From contig NZ_JAHWXK010000001.1 of assembly GCF_023091155.1 (NCBI RefSeq), forward strand, positions 2,294,001 through 2,358,000: DNA of 64,000 bases. The letters run 5' to 3'. The position numbers and the translations under genes are program-made. Every line of letters begins with the position of its first letter. Positions within the stretch are counted from its first letter, which is position 1. Below, one piece after another: positions 47,554 to 56,413 of this stretch. The DNA is from Microbacterium sufflavum. Lineage in GTDB: Bacteria; Actinomycetota; Actinomycetes; Actinomycetales; Microbacteriaceae. The notes beneath the pieces were generated by a model. The model was not told where the DNA came from, did no database searches, and saw only the letters and a list, made by a program, of their open reading frames with translations.

Positions 47554-48360
47554 ATGTCCGAGACCGCCGTCGCCGTCGCCGTGTGCCAGTTCGCCCCGAC
47601 CGCCTCCCGCGAGGACAACCGCGACACGATCGCGGCGCTCACCGCCGAGGCGGCGGCGCGTGGCGCGAAGCTCGTCGTGTTCCCCGAGTACGCGAGCTAC
47701 TTCGTCGACCCGCTCGACGAGAGTCTCGCCACGCACGCGGAGACACTCGACGGCGACTTCGTGTCCACGCTCACCGCTCTCGCGGGGGAGTACGCGGTCG
47801 TGATCGTCGCCGGGCTCGTGGAGCGGGCGTCCACCGAGGGGCACGTGCGCAACGCCGTCGTGGCCGTGGACGGGAGCGGCGTGCTCGCGGTCTACCGGAA
47901 GCAGCACCTGTACGACGCCTTCGGTCAGACCGAGTCCGACTGGATCGAGGCCGGCGAGCTGACGGAGCCCGCGGTGTTCGAGGTCGCTGGGCTGCGCTTC
48001 GGGCTGCTCACCTGTTACGACCTCCGGTTCCCCGAGGTCGCCCGGCTCCTGGCGGTCGCGGGCGTCGACGCACTGGTCGTCCCGGCGGAGTGGGTGCGCG
48101 GTCCGCTCAAGGAGCATCACTGGACGACGCTGCTCGCGGCGCGCGCGATCGAGAACACGGTCTATGCGGTGGCGGCCGATCACCCGGCACCGATCGGAGT
48201 CGGGCATTCGCAGATCGTGGATCCGCAGGGGGTCGTCCTGGCCGGAGTGGGCAGCGCGCCCGGCATGGCGGTCGGCGTGGTGGAGCGCTCGGCCGTCGAG
48301 CGGGTGCGGCAGGTGAACCCGGCGCTGCGCCTGCGCCGCTACGACGTCGTGCCGCGCTGA
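47554..48360 (+). CDS. Nitrilase-superfamily carbon-nitrogen hydrolase
   Basis: 268 residues from ATG 47554. The catalytic triad is visible: Glu45 in VVFPEYASYF, Lys116 in YRKQHLYDAFG, Cys154 in LLTCYDLRFPEVARLL. The pattern (PEYASYF, YRKQHLYD, CYDLRFPE) fits omega-amidase/deaminated-glutathione amidase-like members of the superfamily. It would hydrolyse an amide of a small acid. An upstream in-frame GTG at 47437 lies inside the tRNA gene and is not a start. It ends 9 bases from the convergent aminotransferase. Confidence 0.9.
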   Translation: MSETAVAVAVCQFAPTASREDNRDTIAALTAEAAARGAKLVVFPEYASYFVDPLDESLATHAETLDGDFVSTLTALAGEYAVVIVAGLVERASTEGHVRNAVVAVDGSGVLAVYRKQHLYDAFGQTESDWIEAGELTEPAVFEVAGLRFGLLTCYDLRFPEVARLLAVAGVDALVVPAEWVRGPLKEHHWTTLLAARAIENTVYAVAADHPAPIGVGHSQIVDPQGVVLAGVGSAPGMAVGVVERSAVERVRQVNPALRLRRYDVVPR

Positions 48361-48369
48361 GGACCCGCG

Positions 48370-49566
48370 TCAGGCGGAGGCGAGGCGGCGGGCGGCCTCC
48401 TCGAGCACCTCGGTGCGTTTGCAGGCGGCGAAACGCACGAGTCCGGCGTAGTCGGCCCGATGCTCGGCCGACACGAAGGCCGTGAGAGGAATCGCGACGA
48501 CGCCCGCCCGCTCCGGGAGGGTGCGGCAGAACGCCGCGGCATCCGACCCGCCGAGTGCGCTGGCGTCGGCCACCGTGAAGTAGCCGCCCCGGGGCGCGTG
48601 CACCACGAAGCCCGCGGCGCGCAGGCCGTCTCCGAGGATCTCGTGCTTGTGGGCCAGCGTGGTGGTGGCGTCGCGGAAGAACGCGTCGTCGAGGCGGAGT
48701 CCCCGTGCCACAGCCGGCTGGAACGGTGAGCCGTTCACATACGTGAGGTATTGCTTCACGGTCAGGACGGCGGTGATGAGCGCCGCAGGTCCGTGCACCC
48801 AGCCGATCTTCCATCCCGTGGCCGAGAAGGTCTTGCCCGCGGACGAGATGGTCAGCGTGCGCTCGGCCGCGCCGGGCAGGGTCGCGATCGGCGTGTGCGG
48901 GCCGTCGAAGGTCAGATGCTCGTACACCTCGTCGGTGACGATGACGGCGTCGTGGAGCTCAGCCAGCCGGACGATCTCGGCCAGCACCTCGGGGCCGAAC
49001 ACCGCTCCGGTCGGATTGTGGGGGTCGTTGACGAGGATGAGGCGCGTGCGGTCGGTGACGGTCGCGGCGAGCTGTGCGAGATCGGGCTGGAAGTCCGGCG
49101 CGCGCAGGGGGACGGTCCGCAGCCGGGCCCCGGCCAGGGCGACCGCTGCGGCGTAGGAGTCGTAGTACGGCTCGAACACCACGACCTCGTCGTCGGGGCC
49201 GTCGATCAGTGCCAAGAGCGTCGCGGTGAGCGCCTCGGTCGCGCCGGCTGTGACGATGACCTCGGTGTCCGGGTCGACCTCGAGACCGTAGAACCGCCGC
49301 TGGTGCTCGGAGATCGCGGTGAGCAGGTCGGGGACGCCTCGTCCCGGCGGGTACTGATTGGCGCCGGAGGCGATCGCTGCCCTCGCTGCCTCGAGCACCT
49401 CCGCGGGCCCGTCCTCGTCGGGGAAGCCCTGGCCGAGGTTGATCGCGCCGGTTCTGGCCGCCGCGGCGGACATCTCTGCGAAGATGGTGGGCGCGACGGT
49501 CCCGTCTGCGGACAGCAGGCCCGCACCGGCCGCCGTGCGCTGCCATGCGCCGGGTATGACACTCAT
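48370..49566 (-). CDS. Class I/II PLP aminotransferase
   Basis: 398 residues from the ATG at 49566, 7 bases after a TAGCCT box. Fold-type I aminotransferase: INLGQGFPDEDGPAEVLEAA, ANQYPPGRGVPDLLTAI, VTAGATEALTATLLALI, NDPHNPTGAVF, VTDEVYEHLTFDG and the PLP Lys in ISSAGKTFSATGWKIGWVHG. The overall pattern is that of the methionine/kynurenine aminotransferase subgroup. Pairing with an omega-amidase-like nitrilase suggests glutamine-transaminase chemistry (transamination of glutamine followed by amidase), as in the glutaminase II pathway; this is inference. Confidence 0.85.
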   Translation of the reverse strand: MSVIPGAWQRTAAGAGLLSADGTVAPTIFAEMSAAAARTGAINLGQGFPDEDGPAEVLEAARAAIASGANQYPPGRGVPDLLTAISEHQRRFYGLEVDPDTEVIVTAGATEALTATLLALIDGPDDEVVVFEPYYDSYAAAVALAGARLRTVPLRAPDFQPDLAQLAATVTDRTRLILVNDPHNPTGAVFGPEVLAEIVRLAELHDAVIVTDEVYEHLTFDGPHTPIATLPGAAERTLTISSAGKTFSATGWKIGWVHGPAALITAVLTVKQYLTYVNGSPFQPAVARGLRLDDAFFRDATTTLAHKHEILGDGLRAAGFVVHAPRGGYFTVADASALGGSDAAAFCRTLPERAGVVAIPLTAFVSAEHRADYAGLVRFAACKRTEVLEEAARRLASA

Positions 49567-49573
49567 GAAGAAC

Positions 49574-49579
49574 AGGCTA
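49574..49579 (-). promoter_or_regulatory. -10 box of leaderless promoter for the aminotransferase
   Basis: On the minus strand TAGCCT ends 7 bases before the ATG at 49566. Confidence 0.5.
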
Positions 49580-49663
49580 AGGCCATAGCCGAAACTCACG
49601 CTCGACATACGAAACGCACAGGCACACGCGCCATCCTGAAGGGGCGTCGAAGGAGCAGACACC

Positions 49664-51205
49664 ATGAACGAAGACAACCCCCAGGACCACACCGCACCCG
49701 CGTCGAGCGATGCCGTGCCCACCCCGCCCGTCCCGCCGATCCCGTCCGGCGACGGCCACTCGACCGCCGCCGGCCCGACCGCACCGAACGCGAACCACAC
49801 GTCGGGGCCCGCGCCCGCGCAGGGACACGAGGTGCCGTCGACGTTCGCGTCGCACGCCCCGGTCGCCCCGATCGTCGCGCCGGTTCCGCACGGCCTCGCC
49901 GCGCCGGGCTCGACCCCGAACGCTCCGGGCGCCGCATTCGGCGTCCCCGCCACCGCGCCCTCCGGCGCCCACGCGCCGTCCGACGGCAACGCCCCCGCGG
50001 CGACGAAGGAGAAGTCCCGCGGAGGAACGCGCATCGCCGCGTTCGTCGTGGCGGCCGCCCTCGTGGGAGGTGTCGCCGGGTTCGGCGGCGGTGCGCTTCT
50101 CACGGGCTTGCAGGATCGCCCGTCGTCCGGCACCGCGCAGGGCCCGCAGACCGTCACCGTGAACAACCCCGGATCGGTCAACGAGACCACGGCCGTCGCC
50201 ACCGCCGCCCTCCCCTCCGTCGTCACGATCGAGGTCGCGGGATCGCAGGAGGCCGGCAGCGGCTCCGGCGTGATCATCAGCAAGGACGGCTACGTGCTCA
50301 CCAACACGCACGTCGTGACGCTCGGCGGTGCCGTGGCCGACCCGACCATCCGGGTGACCGCATCGGACGGCCGCATCTACGACGCCACGGTCGTGGGCAC
50401 CGACCCGATCTACGACCTCGCGGTCATCAAGCTCACCGACGCGAAGGACCTCACCCCGATCGAGTTCGCCGACTCGTCGAAGCTCAACGTCGGAGACACC
50501 GCGGTCGCGCTCGGCGCCCCGCTCGGCCTGGCGAACTCGGTCACGACCGGTATCGTGAGCGCGCTGAACCGCAGCATCCAGATCGCCTCGTCGGCGCTGC
50601 CGGACTCCTCGTCCGAGGATGCGCCGGAGCAGCAGTCGCCACAGGAGGGCCAGGGCCCGTTCCAGTTCGACATCCCGGGCAGCGGCGGCCAGCAGACGAC
50701 GGACTCCATCTCGGTGGCCGTGATCCAGACGGACGCCGCGATCAACCACGGCAACTCCGGCGGTGCGCTCGTCAACAGCAAGGGCGAGCTGATCGGGATC
50801 AACGTCGCGATCGCCAGCTCGGGCAACTCCGAGGACTCGGGATCGATCGGCATCGGCTTCGCGATCCCCTCGAACATCGCCAAGCGCGTGTCCGAGGAGA
50901 TCATCGCCGACGGTGCCGCCACGCACGGGCTGCTCGGCGCCTCGGTCCGCGACGCCTCGGGTGTTGAGGGAGCCACGGTGTCCGGGGCGTACATCGCCGA
51001 CGTCACGCCCGGGGGCGCCGCGGAGGACGCCGGTCTGAAGGCCGATGACGTGGTCACCGAGTTCAACGGCGTCCCCATCACGGGCGCCACCGACCTCACC
51101 GCGCAGGTGCGCGCGGCGGCTGCGGGCAGCAAGGCCACCGTCACGTACGTGCGCGGCGGCAAGGAGTACGACGTCGACCTGACGCTCGGGACGCTCGCCG
51201 GCTGA
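49664..51205 (+). CDS. HtrA/DegP-like serine protease with PDZ domain
   Basis: 513 residues. A Pro-rich cytosolic N-terminus (1-118) precedes one TM helix (about 119-148: GGTRIAAFVVAAALVGGVAGFGGGALL), placing the rest outside the membrane. The S1C protease domain has the triad His216 (TNTHVV), Asp251 (YDLAVIKL) and Ser365 (NHGNSGGALVNSKG). One PDZ domain follows (about 425-505: VSGAYIADVTPGGAAEDAGLKADDVVTEFNGVPI). The likely function is quality control of exported proteins. Actinobacterial genomes often place htrA near tatB/sigE; here it is about 34 kb away from tatB. Confidence 0.95.
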   Translation: MNEDNPQDHTAPASSDAVPTPPVPPIPSGDGHSTAAGPTAPNANHTSGPAPAQGHEVPSTFASHAPVAPIVAPVPHGLAAPGSTPNAPGAAFGVPATAPSGAHAPSDGNAPAATKEKSRGGTRIAAFVVAAALVGGVAGFGGGALLTGLQDRPSSGTAQGPQTVTVNNPGSVNETTAVATAALPSVVTIEVAGSQEAGSGSGVIISKDGYVLTNTHVVTLGGAVADPTIRVTASDGRIYDATVVGTDPIYDLAVIKLTDAKDLTPIEFADSSKLNVGDTAVALGAPLGLANSVTTGIVSALNRSIQIASSALPDSSSEDAPEQQSPQEGQGPFQFDIPGSGGQQTTDSISVAVIQTDAAINHGNSGGALVNSKGELIGINVAIASSGNSEDSGSIGIGFAIPSNIAKRVSEEIIADGAATHGLLGASVRDASGVEGATVSGAYIADVTPGGAAEDAGLKADDVVTEFNGVPITGATDLTAQVRAAAAGSKATVTYVRGGKEYDVDLTLGTLAG

Positions 51206-51244
51206 GGCACCCTGCTCCGGACGGAGGGACGCCACCTCGCGCGA

Positions 51245-51250
51245 TAGGCT
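51245..51250 (+). promoter_or_regulatory. -10 box of leaderless promoter for the 51257-53943 operon
   Basis: TAGGCT ends 6 bases before GTG 51257. Confidence 0.6.
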
Positions 51251-51256
51251 CGCGGG

Positions 51257-52510
51257 GTGGCGTCCTTCTCTTTCGGCACCGGCAATGCGGCCAAGCTGCT
51301 CCGCATCCCGCTGTACGCCCTCGGACGCCTCGGCACACTGCTCGTCCCCCGGGGCCGGCGCTGGGTCTTCGGCTGCGGCGCCGGGATCGGCGACGGAGCT
51401 CTTGCGCTCCAGCGTCACGCCGCCGCTCTCGGTCACGACACGCTCTGGCTCACGGCCGACGACCGCGAGGCGCGCGACGCCGCTGCGCTGGGCATCCGCA
51501 CCGTTCCCCGCTCGGGGCTGCGCGGCTGGTGGGCGACCGCGCGGGCCGGAGTCGTCGTGGTCACGCACGGACTCGGTGATGTGAACCGGTACGCGAACGG
51601 CGGTGCGTTCGTGGTGCAGCTGTGGCACGGCATCCCGCTCAAGCGCATCGGGCTCGACTCGCCCGCGACGACACAGGTTCCGCCGGTTCCGGGTGCCCCG
51701 CTGCTGCGGCGCCTCATCGGGGTGCTCTACCGCGCAACGGCGCAGCGCATCCGTGTGCTGCCCGCGGCATCCGACCGGGCCCGCGGGCGCCTGGAGTCGG
51801 CATTCGGACTGGGCGACGACCGGGTCGTGGTGACCGGCGAGCCGCGCGTGGACGTGCTGTCCGCCGGCACCGAGGCGGAACGCCGCGCGGCGGCGCGCGC
51901 CGTGCTGGTCGGTGCCGCGGGGGAGTTGCCGCCCGCCGCTCGGGTGCTGCTGTATGCGCCGACGTGGCGTGACGGCGCTCCCGATCCGTCCGTCCCGACC
52001 GCTCAAGAGTGGATCGAGGTCGTGCGGCTGCTGGAGCGCCACGATGCTGTGCTCCTGGTCCGTTCGCACCCCCTGGGCGCCGGCTCCTACGCGCCGCCCC
52101 TGCCGACCGCCAGGGTCCGGATGCTGCCGAGCGCGGTGCTCCCCGATGTGACACCGGCTCTCGCCGCGGTCGACGTGCTGGTCACGGACTACTCGTCGCT
52201 GGCGTACGACGTCGGACTGCTGCGCATGCCGGTCGCGTTCCTGGCGCCCGACGCGGAGGAGTACGCCCGCACCCGCGGCTTCTATGGACGCTACGCGGAT
52301 GTCGCCACGACCGGTGCGGCCGAGGGATGGCAGGCGCTGCTGTCAGAGCTCGACGCGCTCCTGGGGGATCCCGCCGCCTTCGCCGATGCCGCGACGCGGT
52401 CCGCTACGCTCAGCGCGGAGATGCACGCGTTCCGCGACGGGGAGAACACCCGTCGCGTCTACCGGGCGATCCGCTCGCGGGGTGTGCCCGCGCCGAAGGG
52501 AGCAGCATGA
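51257..52510 (+). CDS. CDP-glycerol glycerophosphotransferase-like protein 1
   Basis: 417 residues. It resembles the TagF/TarF/TagB-type C-terminal domain: WVFGCGAGIGDGALALQRHAAALGHDTLWL, VQLWHGIPLKRIGLDS (the HG/P...K motif), LYAPTWRDGAPDP, VLLVRSHPLGAG, and VDVLVTDYSSLAYDVGLLRMPVAFLAPD. These residues bind CDP-glycerol or CDP-ribitol and transfer polyol-phosphate to a lipid-linked chain. No TM is obvious; it is probably peripheral on the inner membrane. The stop overlaps the next gene (ATGA), and the two form an operon. Confidence 0.85.
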   Translation: MASFSFGTGNAAKLLRIPLYALGRLGTLLVPRGRRWVFGCGAGIGDGALALQRHAAALGHDTLWLTADDREARDAAALGIRTVPRSGLRGWWATARAGVVVVTHGLGDVNRYANGGAFVVQLWHGIPLKRIGLDSPATTQVPPVPGAPLLRRLIGVLYRATAQRIRVLPAASDRARGRLESAFGLGDDRVVVTGEPRVDVLSAGTEAERRAAARAVLVGAAGELPPAARVLLYAPTWRDGAPDPSVPTAQEWIEVVRLLERHDAVLLVRSHPLGAGSYAPPLPTARVRMLPSAVLPDVTPALAAVDVLVTDYSSLAYDVGLLRMPVAFLAPDAEEYARTRGFYGRYADVATTGAAEGWQALLSELDALLGDPAAFADAATRSATLSAEMHAFRDGENTRRVYRAIRSRGVPAPKGAA

Positions 52511-53943
52511 CGACGGCCCGCATCGATGTCGAGGCGGAGGCGCTGATCATCGCCGGGTCCGGCCAGCGACCCGGTATCGCCGAGCTCGCCGGACCGCGGG
52601 CGCGGGTGTCCGCCCGCCTGACCGGTGGCGGCACGACGTGGAAGGCGACGTTCCCGCTGCAGGCGTCGCGGTGGGGCGGGCCCGAGCTGCCGCTGCCGTC
52701 GGGCGAGTACGCGCTGTCGATCGAGGGCGTGGATGTGACGGAACTCCGCATCGCTCCCCTCGTCCTGCGTGGCGTGCGGATCGCGGTCGACGGCGCCACG
52801 GTGCGCATCGCGGCGCCGATCGATCCGGTGTACGACACCCCGGAGGGGCGATCGACGCTCGAGGAGCGCTACGTGTCGCAGGCTGGCGGCACCGAGAACG
52901 CGGTGTTCTTCGAGAGCTTCTACGGCCGCAGCGTCGGCTGCAACCCGCGGGCCATCGACCGCGAGCTCGCGCAGCGGGCACCGGAGGTGCGCCGCTACTG
53001 GAGCGTGGTCGATCTGTCGGTCGCCGTGCCCGACGGTGCGATCGCGGTGGTGGAGGGCAGCCCGGAGTGGTGGCGTGCCCGCGGTGCCGCACGTCTGCTG
53101 ATCGTGAACGACTGGCTGCGCCGACGGTTCGCGCGCAAGCCGGGACAGAAGGTGCTGCAGACGTGGCACGGCACCCCGCTCAAGCGGCTCGCCCTGCACC
53201 GCCCCGGCTTCGACCCGCGCCGCATGGCGGCCGTGGTGAAGGAATCGCGGCGGTGGGACGTGCTGCTGGCGCAGAACACCTACGCCGAGCGCATCCTCCG
53301 CAAGGCCTACGCGTTCTTCGGTCGTCCGATCTGGGTCGACGGCTACCCCCGCAACGACGCGCTGATCACGGGCGACCCTGCGGCGGTGCGTGCGGCGCTC
53401 GGCATCGGCGACGAGGAGCGCGTGCTGCTGTACGCGCCCACCTGGCGTGACGACCGCGCGGAGATGGTCGACTTCGTCGACCCCGAGCTCCTCGCCCGTC
53501 AGGCGAACGCGGTGGTGCTCGTCCGCGGGCACTCCCGCACGCTCGAGCAGGGGAGGGACAGGGCAGGGGCCCGTGTGATCGATGTCACGGGCTACCCGGA
53601 GACATCCCAGTTGCTGCTTGCCGCCGACGCCCTCGTCACCGACTACTCGTCGGTGATGTTCGACTTCAGCGTGACCGGCAAGCCGCTCTACTTCCTGGTC
53701 CCCGACCTCGACCACTACCGCGGGCAGCTGCGCGGGTTCTACTTCGACCTCGCCGAGCGGGCTCCCGGTCCGCTGGTGCGCACGCAGGACGAGCTGGTGG
53801 CGGCGCTCGACGATCCCGAGCACGAGCAGAGGTACGCGGAGCGCTATGCGGCGTGGCGTCGGCAGTTCAACACGCGCGACGACGGGCACGCGGCGCGACG
53901 GGTCGTCGACCGCATCCTCGACCTGGGGTTCGTGACCCGCTGA
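52507..53943 (+). CDS. CDP-glycerol glycerophosphotransferase-like protein 2
   Basis: 478 residues, ATG overlapping the previous stop. An N-terminal beta-rich domain of about 110 residues (IDVEAEALIIAGSG...PLPSGEYALSIEGVDVTELRIAPL) precedes the transferase domain: FFESFYGRSVGCNPRAID, KVLQTWHGTPLKRLALHRPG, MAAVVKESRRWDVLLAQN, LLYAPTWRDD, VLVRGHSR, and LLLAADALVTDYSSVMFDFSVTGKPLYFLVPD. The N-terminal domain is an accessory module seen in several polymerising TagF-like enzymes. It may be the polymerase, with the first protein as primase; that division is inference. Confidence 0.85.
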   Translation: MTTARIDVEAEALIIAGSGQRPGIAELAGPRARVSARLTGGGTTWKATFPLQASRWGGPELPLPSGEYALSIEGVDVTELRIAPLVLRGVRIAVDGATVRIAAPIDPVYDTPEGRSTLEERYVSQAGGTENAVFFESFYGRSVGCNPRAIDRELAQRAPEVRRYWSVVDLSVAVPDGAIAVVEGSPEWWRARGAARLLIVNDWLRRRFARKPGQKVLQTWHGTPLKRLALHRPGFDPRRMAAVVKESRRWDVLLAQNTYAERILRKAYAFFGRPIWVDGYPRNDALITGDPAAVRAALGIGDEERVLLYAPTWRDDRAEMVDFVDPELLARQANAVVLVRGHSRTLEQGRDRAGARVIDVTGYPETSQLLLAADALVTDYSSVMFDFSVTGKPLYFLVPDLDHYRGQLRGFYFDLAERAPGPLVRTQDELVAALDDPEHEQRYAERYAAWRRQFNTRDDGHAARRVVDRILDLGFVTR

Positions 53944-53955
53944 TCACCCCGCAGG

Positions 53956-55029
53956 TCAGGGCAGCGGCGTGTTGCGGCTGCCCAGGCGCGAGGCGTCCAC
54001 CGTGTCTCTGGCACCGCGCAGCACGCCGGTCAGGAACCCGAGCCCCCAGGACAGGTGCATGGTGGGCAGCACCGCGAGAGTCCACAGTCGTTGCCGCAGG
54101 TCTCCGCCGCCGCGCGCACAGGCGACGGCCACCACGAGCAGGACGTACAGGACGATCGGACCGTAGACGAGCACGGACGCCAGGATCGACGCCACCCCGC
54201 CGAGCACGCCCGTGAGCTGCAGCACGCCGACGACCACCGCCAGCACCACGAGCAGCACGAGGGCGGGCGGCGCGAAGTAGCGGAGGCCGTTGCTGCGGCC
54301 GAACCGCCGGACGAGCTCCCCACGCCACGCCCCGGTCGCCCGGAACTGTCGCGCCAGGCGCAGCCAGTTCTCGCGCGGCCAGTAGGTGACGGACAGCTCC
54401 GGGTCGAACCAGACCGCGTGGCCCGCCTGCCGGATGCGCAGGTTGAGCTCCCAATCCTCGCCGCGGCGGATGGTCTCGTCGAACAGGCCGACCTCGTCGA
54501 GCACCGCGCGGCGCATCACCCCGAGGTAGGCCGACTCGGCCTCGCCCTCGGTGCGGCCTCCGTGGTACGCGCCTCCGCCGAGTCCGACGGGGGAGTTGTA
54601 GAGCCGGGCGACGGCCTTCTGGAACGGCGTGCGCCCCTCCGCGTGCATGACGCCGCCCACGTTCGCCGCTCCCGTGCGTGCGAGCGTCTGCAGGGCGTGG
54701 GCCGCGTAGCCGGGGGCGAGTTCGGAGTGCGCGTCGACCCGGACGATCGTGGGGTAGCGGCTTGCGCGGATGGCGGCGTTGAGCCCGACCGGGATGTGGG
54801 CGGCGGGGTTCTCGACGAGCCGGATGCGGTCGTCGGCGGCGGCCAGACCGCGTGCAAGCTCGGTCGTGCCGTCGGAGGAGGGCCCGAGAGCGAGGACCAG
54901 CTCGGTCGGACCCCCGACCTCCTGCGCGAGGACGGACTCGACCGCGTGCCGAAGGTAGGCGCGCTCGTTGAGCACCGGCATCACGAACGACACTCCGGTC
55001 GCGGGGTCGGTCGTCTTCTCTGGGGGCAC
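53956..55029 (-). CDS. GT2-family membrane glycosyltransferase
   Basis: 357 residues from the GTG at 55029 (CATGAT box 6 bases upstream). The GT-A domain covers about 12-235: SFVMPVLNERAYLRHAVESVL, ALGPSSDGTTELA, IVRVDAHSELAPGYA (DxH in place of DxD, as in ExoA-type enzymes), and RRGEDWELNLRIRQAGHAVWFDPE. Three or so TM helices follow (ALVLLVVLAVVVGVLQL; ILASVLVYGPIVLYVLLVV; and a terminal segment). It resembles succinoglycan ExoA-like transferases. It is convergent with the polyol-phosphate genes and probably adds sugars to the same polymer. Confidence 0.88.
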   Translation of the reverse strand: MPPEKTTDPATGVSFVMPVLNERAYLRHAVESVLAQEVGGPTELVLALGPSSDGTTELARGLAAADDRIRLVENPAAHIPVGLNAAIRASRYPTIVRVDAHSELAPGYAAHALQTLARTGAANVGGVMHAEGRTPFQKAVARLYNSPVGLGGGAYHGGRTEGEAESAYLGVMRRAVLDEVGLFDETIRRGEDWELNLRIRQAGHAVWFDPELSVTYWPRENWLRLARQFRATGAWRGELVRRFGRSNGLRYFAPPALVLLVVLAVVVGVLQLTGVLGGVASILASVLVYGPIVLYVLLVVAVACARGGGDLRQRLWTLAVLPTMHLSWGLGFLTGVLRGARDTVDASRLGSRNTPLP

Positions 55030-55035
55030 ACGTCG

Positions 55036-55041
55036 ATCATG
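55036..55041 (-). promoter_or_regulatory. Possible -10 box for the GT2 gene
   Basis: On the minus strand CATGAT ends 6 bases before the GTG at 55029. The match to TAnnnT is imperfect. Confidence 0.35.
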
Positions 55042-55117
55042 TCACGGCGGCTCCCTCGCTGGCTGAGGGCTGTCCACCGCTCGCGTCCCTCCGCCGGGAG
55101 GGGCGCGAGCGACGAAC

Positions 55118-55123
55118 TATCCT
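55118..55123 (+). promoter_or_regulatory. -10 box of leaderless promoter for the 55130-57180 operon
   Basis: TATCCT ends 6 bases before ATG 55130. Confidence 0.55.
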
Positions 55124-55129
55124 GGAGGG

Positions 55130-56413
55130 ATGGGTGCACTGTCTGATGCGAAGAAGGCCTACCGTCTGCTGCGACGGGCACTCGAGTCCCGCTCTGCCGT
55201 GCAGCGCGTGCGCCGTCGGCTCGCCGAACGGGAACCCTACCCGCCCGAGCACTTCCAGATCGCGGTGTACTTCGCCGACGGTGCGGTCAACATGTACCAG
55301 ATGCGCCAGTGGTACCGACCCCTCGCGGAGCTCTCGAAGCGCTGGCCCGTCGTGGTGCTCTCGCGCCAGGCGACGGGAGCCGAGAAGCTGCTCGACGAAG
55401 ATGCGCCTCCCGTCGCGTTCGTCCCGAAGGTGCGCGATCTGGAGCGTTTCATCGCGACGCAGGACATCCGCATCGTGCTGTACGTCAACCAGAACACCCG
55501 GAACTTCCAGATGTTCCGCTACGGTCGCCGCTGGCACGTGTTCATCAACCACGGCGAGTCCGACAAGATGTACATGACCACGAACCAGTACAAGGCGTAC
55601 GACTGGGCGTTCGTGGCAGGGCAGGCCGCCCGCGACCGGCTGTCGCGCACGCTGTGGGACTACGACGTGGACCGTCGCACGATCGAGATCGGCCGCCCGC
55701 AGGCCGACCACTACTCGGGCGTGCTGCCCTACGCACCCGACGACAGGATCGTGGTGCTCTACGCGCCGACGTGGGAGGGCGACCGGCCGAGCGCCCACTA
55801 CGGGTCGATCGCCTCGCACGGCGAGGCGCTCGTGTCGGCGCTGCTCGCGAGCGGCCGTCATCGTGTGATCTACCGGCCCCATCCGCGCAGCGGTGTGGTG
55901 GACGAGGCCTACGGTGCCGCGCACCGCCGGATCCTCGCGGCGATCGCTGCCGCCAACGCGGCCGATCCCGCCGCGCAGCACGTGTACGACGACGGTCCCG
56001 AGCTGGGGTGGCAGCTCGCGGCGGCCGATGTCGCGGTGGTCGACATCTCCGCGATGGTCTACGACCGGCTCGCAGCCGGCAAGCCGCTGATGATCACCCG
56101 CCCCGTCGACCCGGAGGCCGCCGTCGACACCACCGGCTACCTCTCCGATTGCGAGTGGCTGACGGTCGAGGGTGCGACTGACATCGTCTCCGAGGTCGAC
56201 CGGGTGCGGGCCGACGAGGCGGCCGTCGCGCGGCTGCGCATGTGGGTGCAGCACTACTTCGGCGACACCACCCCCGGAGTCGCGACCGCGAAGTTCCACG
56301 GGGCGATCGAACAGCTCATGCAGGAGTGGGATCGCTGGCGCGCCCACGAGGTGGGAACCGTGCGCGACGATCAGAACGACGACGACGAGGAAGCCGAGGA
56401 CGAGGACGCATGA
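55130..56413 (+). CDS. CDP-glycerol glycerophosphotransferase-like protein 3
   Basis: 427 residues. Another member of the fold, more divergent than the other two: PPEHFQIAVYFADGAVNMYQMRQWYRPLAELSKRWPVVVLSR, FINHGESDKMYMTTNQYKAYDWAFVAGQAARDRL (HG plus SDK motif), VLYAPTWEGDRPSAHYGS, VIYRPHPRSG, AAADVAVVDISAMVYDRLAAGKPLMITRP. The tail is acidic (DDQNDDDEEAEDEDA). It probably transfers a polyol-phosphate or related unit; the substrate may differ from that of proteins 1 and 2. The stop overlaps birA (ATGA). Confidence 0.8.
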   Translation: MGALSDAKKAYRLLRRALESRSAVQRVRRRLAEREPYPPEHFQIAVYFADGAVNMYQMRQWYRPLAELSKRWPVVVLSRQATGAEKLLDEDAPPVAFVPKVRDLERFIATQDIRIVLYVNQNTRNFQMFRYGRRWHVFINHGESDKMYMTTNQYKAYDWAFVAGQAARDRLSRTLWDYDVDRRTIEIGRPQADHYSGVLPYAPDDRIVVLYAPTWEGDRPSAHYGSIASHGEALVSALLASGRHRVIYRPHPRSGVVDEAYGAAHRRILAAIAAANAADPAAQHVYDDGPELGWQLAAADVAVVDISAMVYDRLAAGKPLMITRPVDPEAAVDTTGYLSDCEWLTVEGATDIVSEVDRVRADEAAVARLRMWVQHYFGDTTPGVATAKFHGAIEQLMQEWDRWRAHEVGTVRDDQNDDDEEAEDEDA

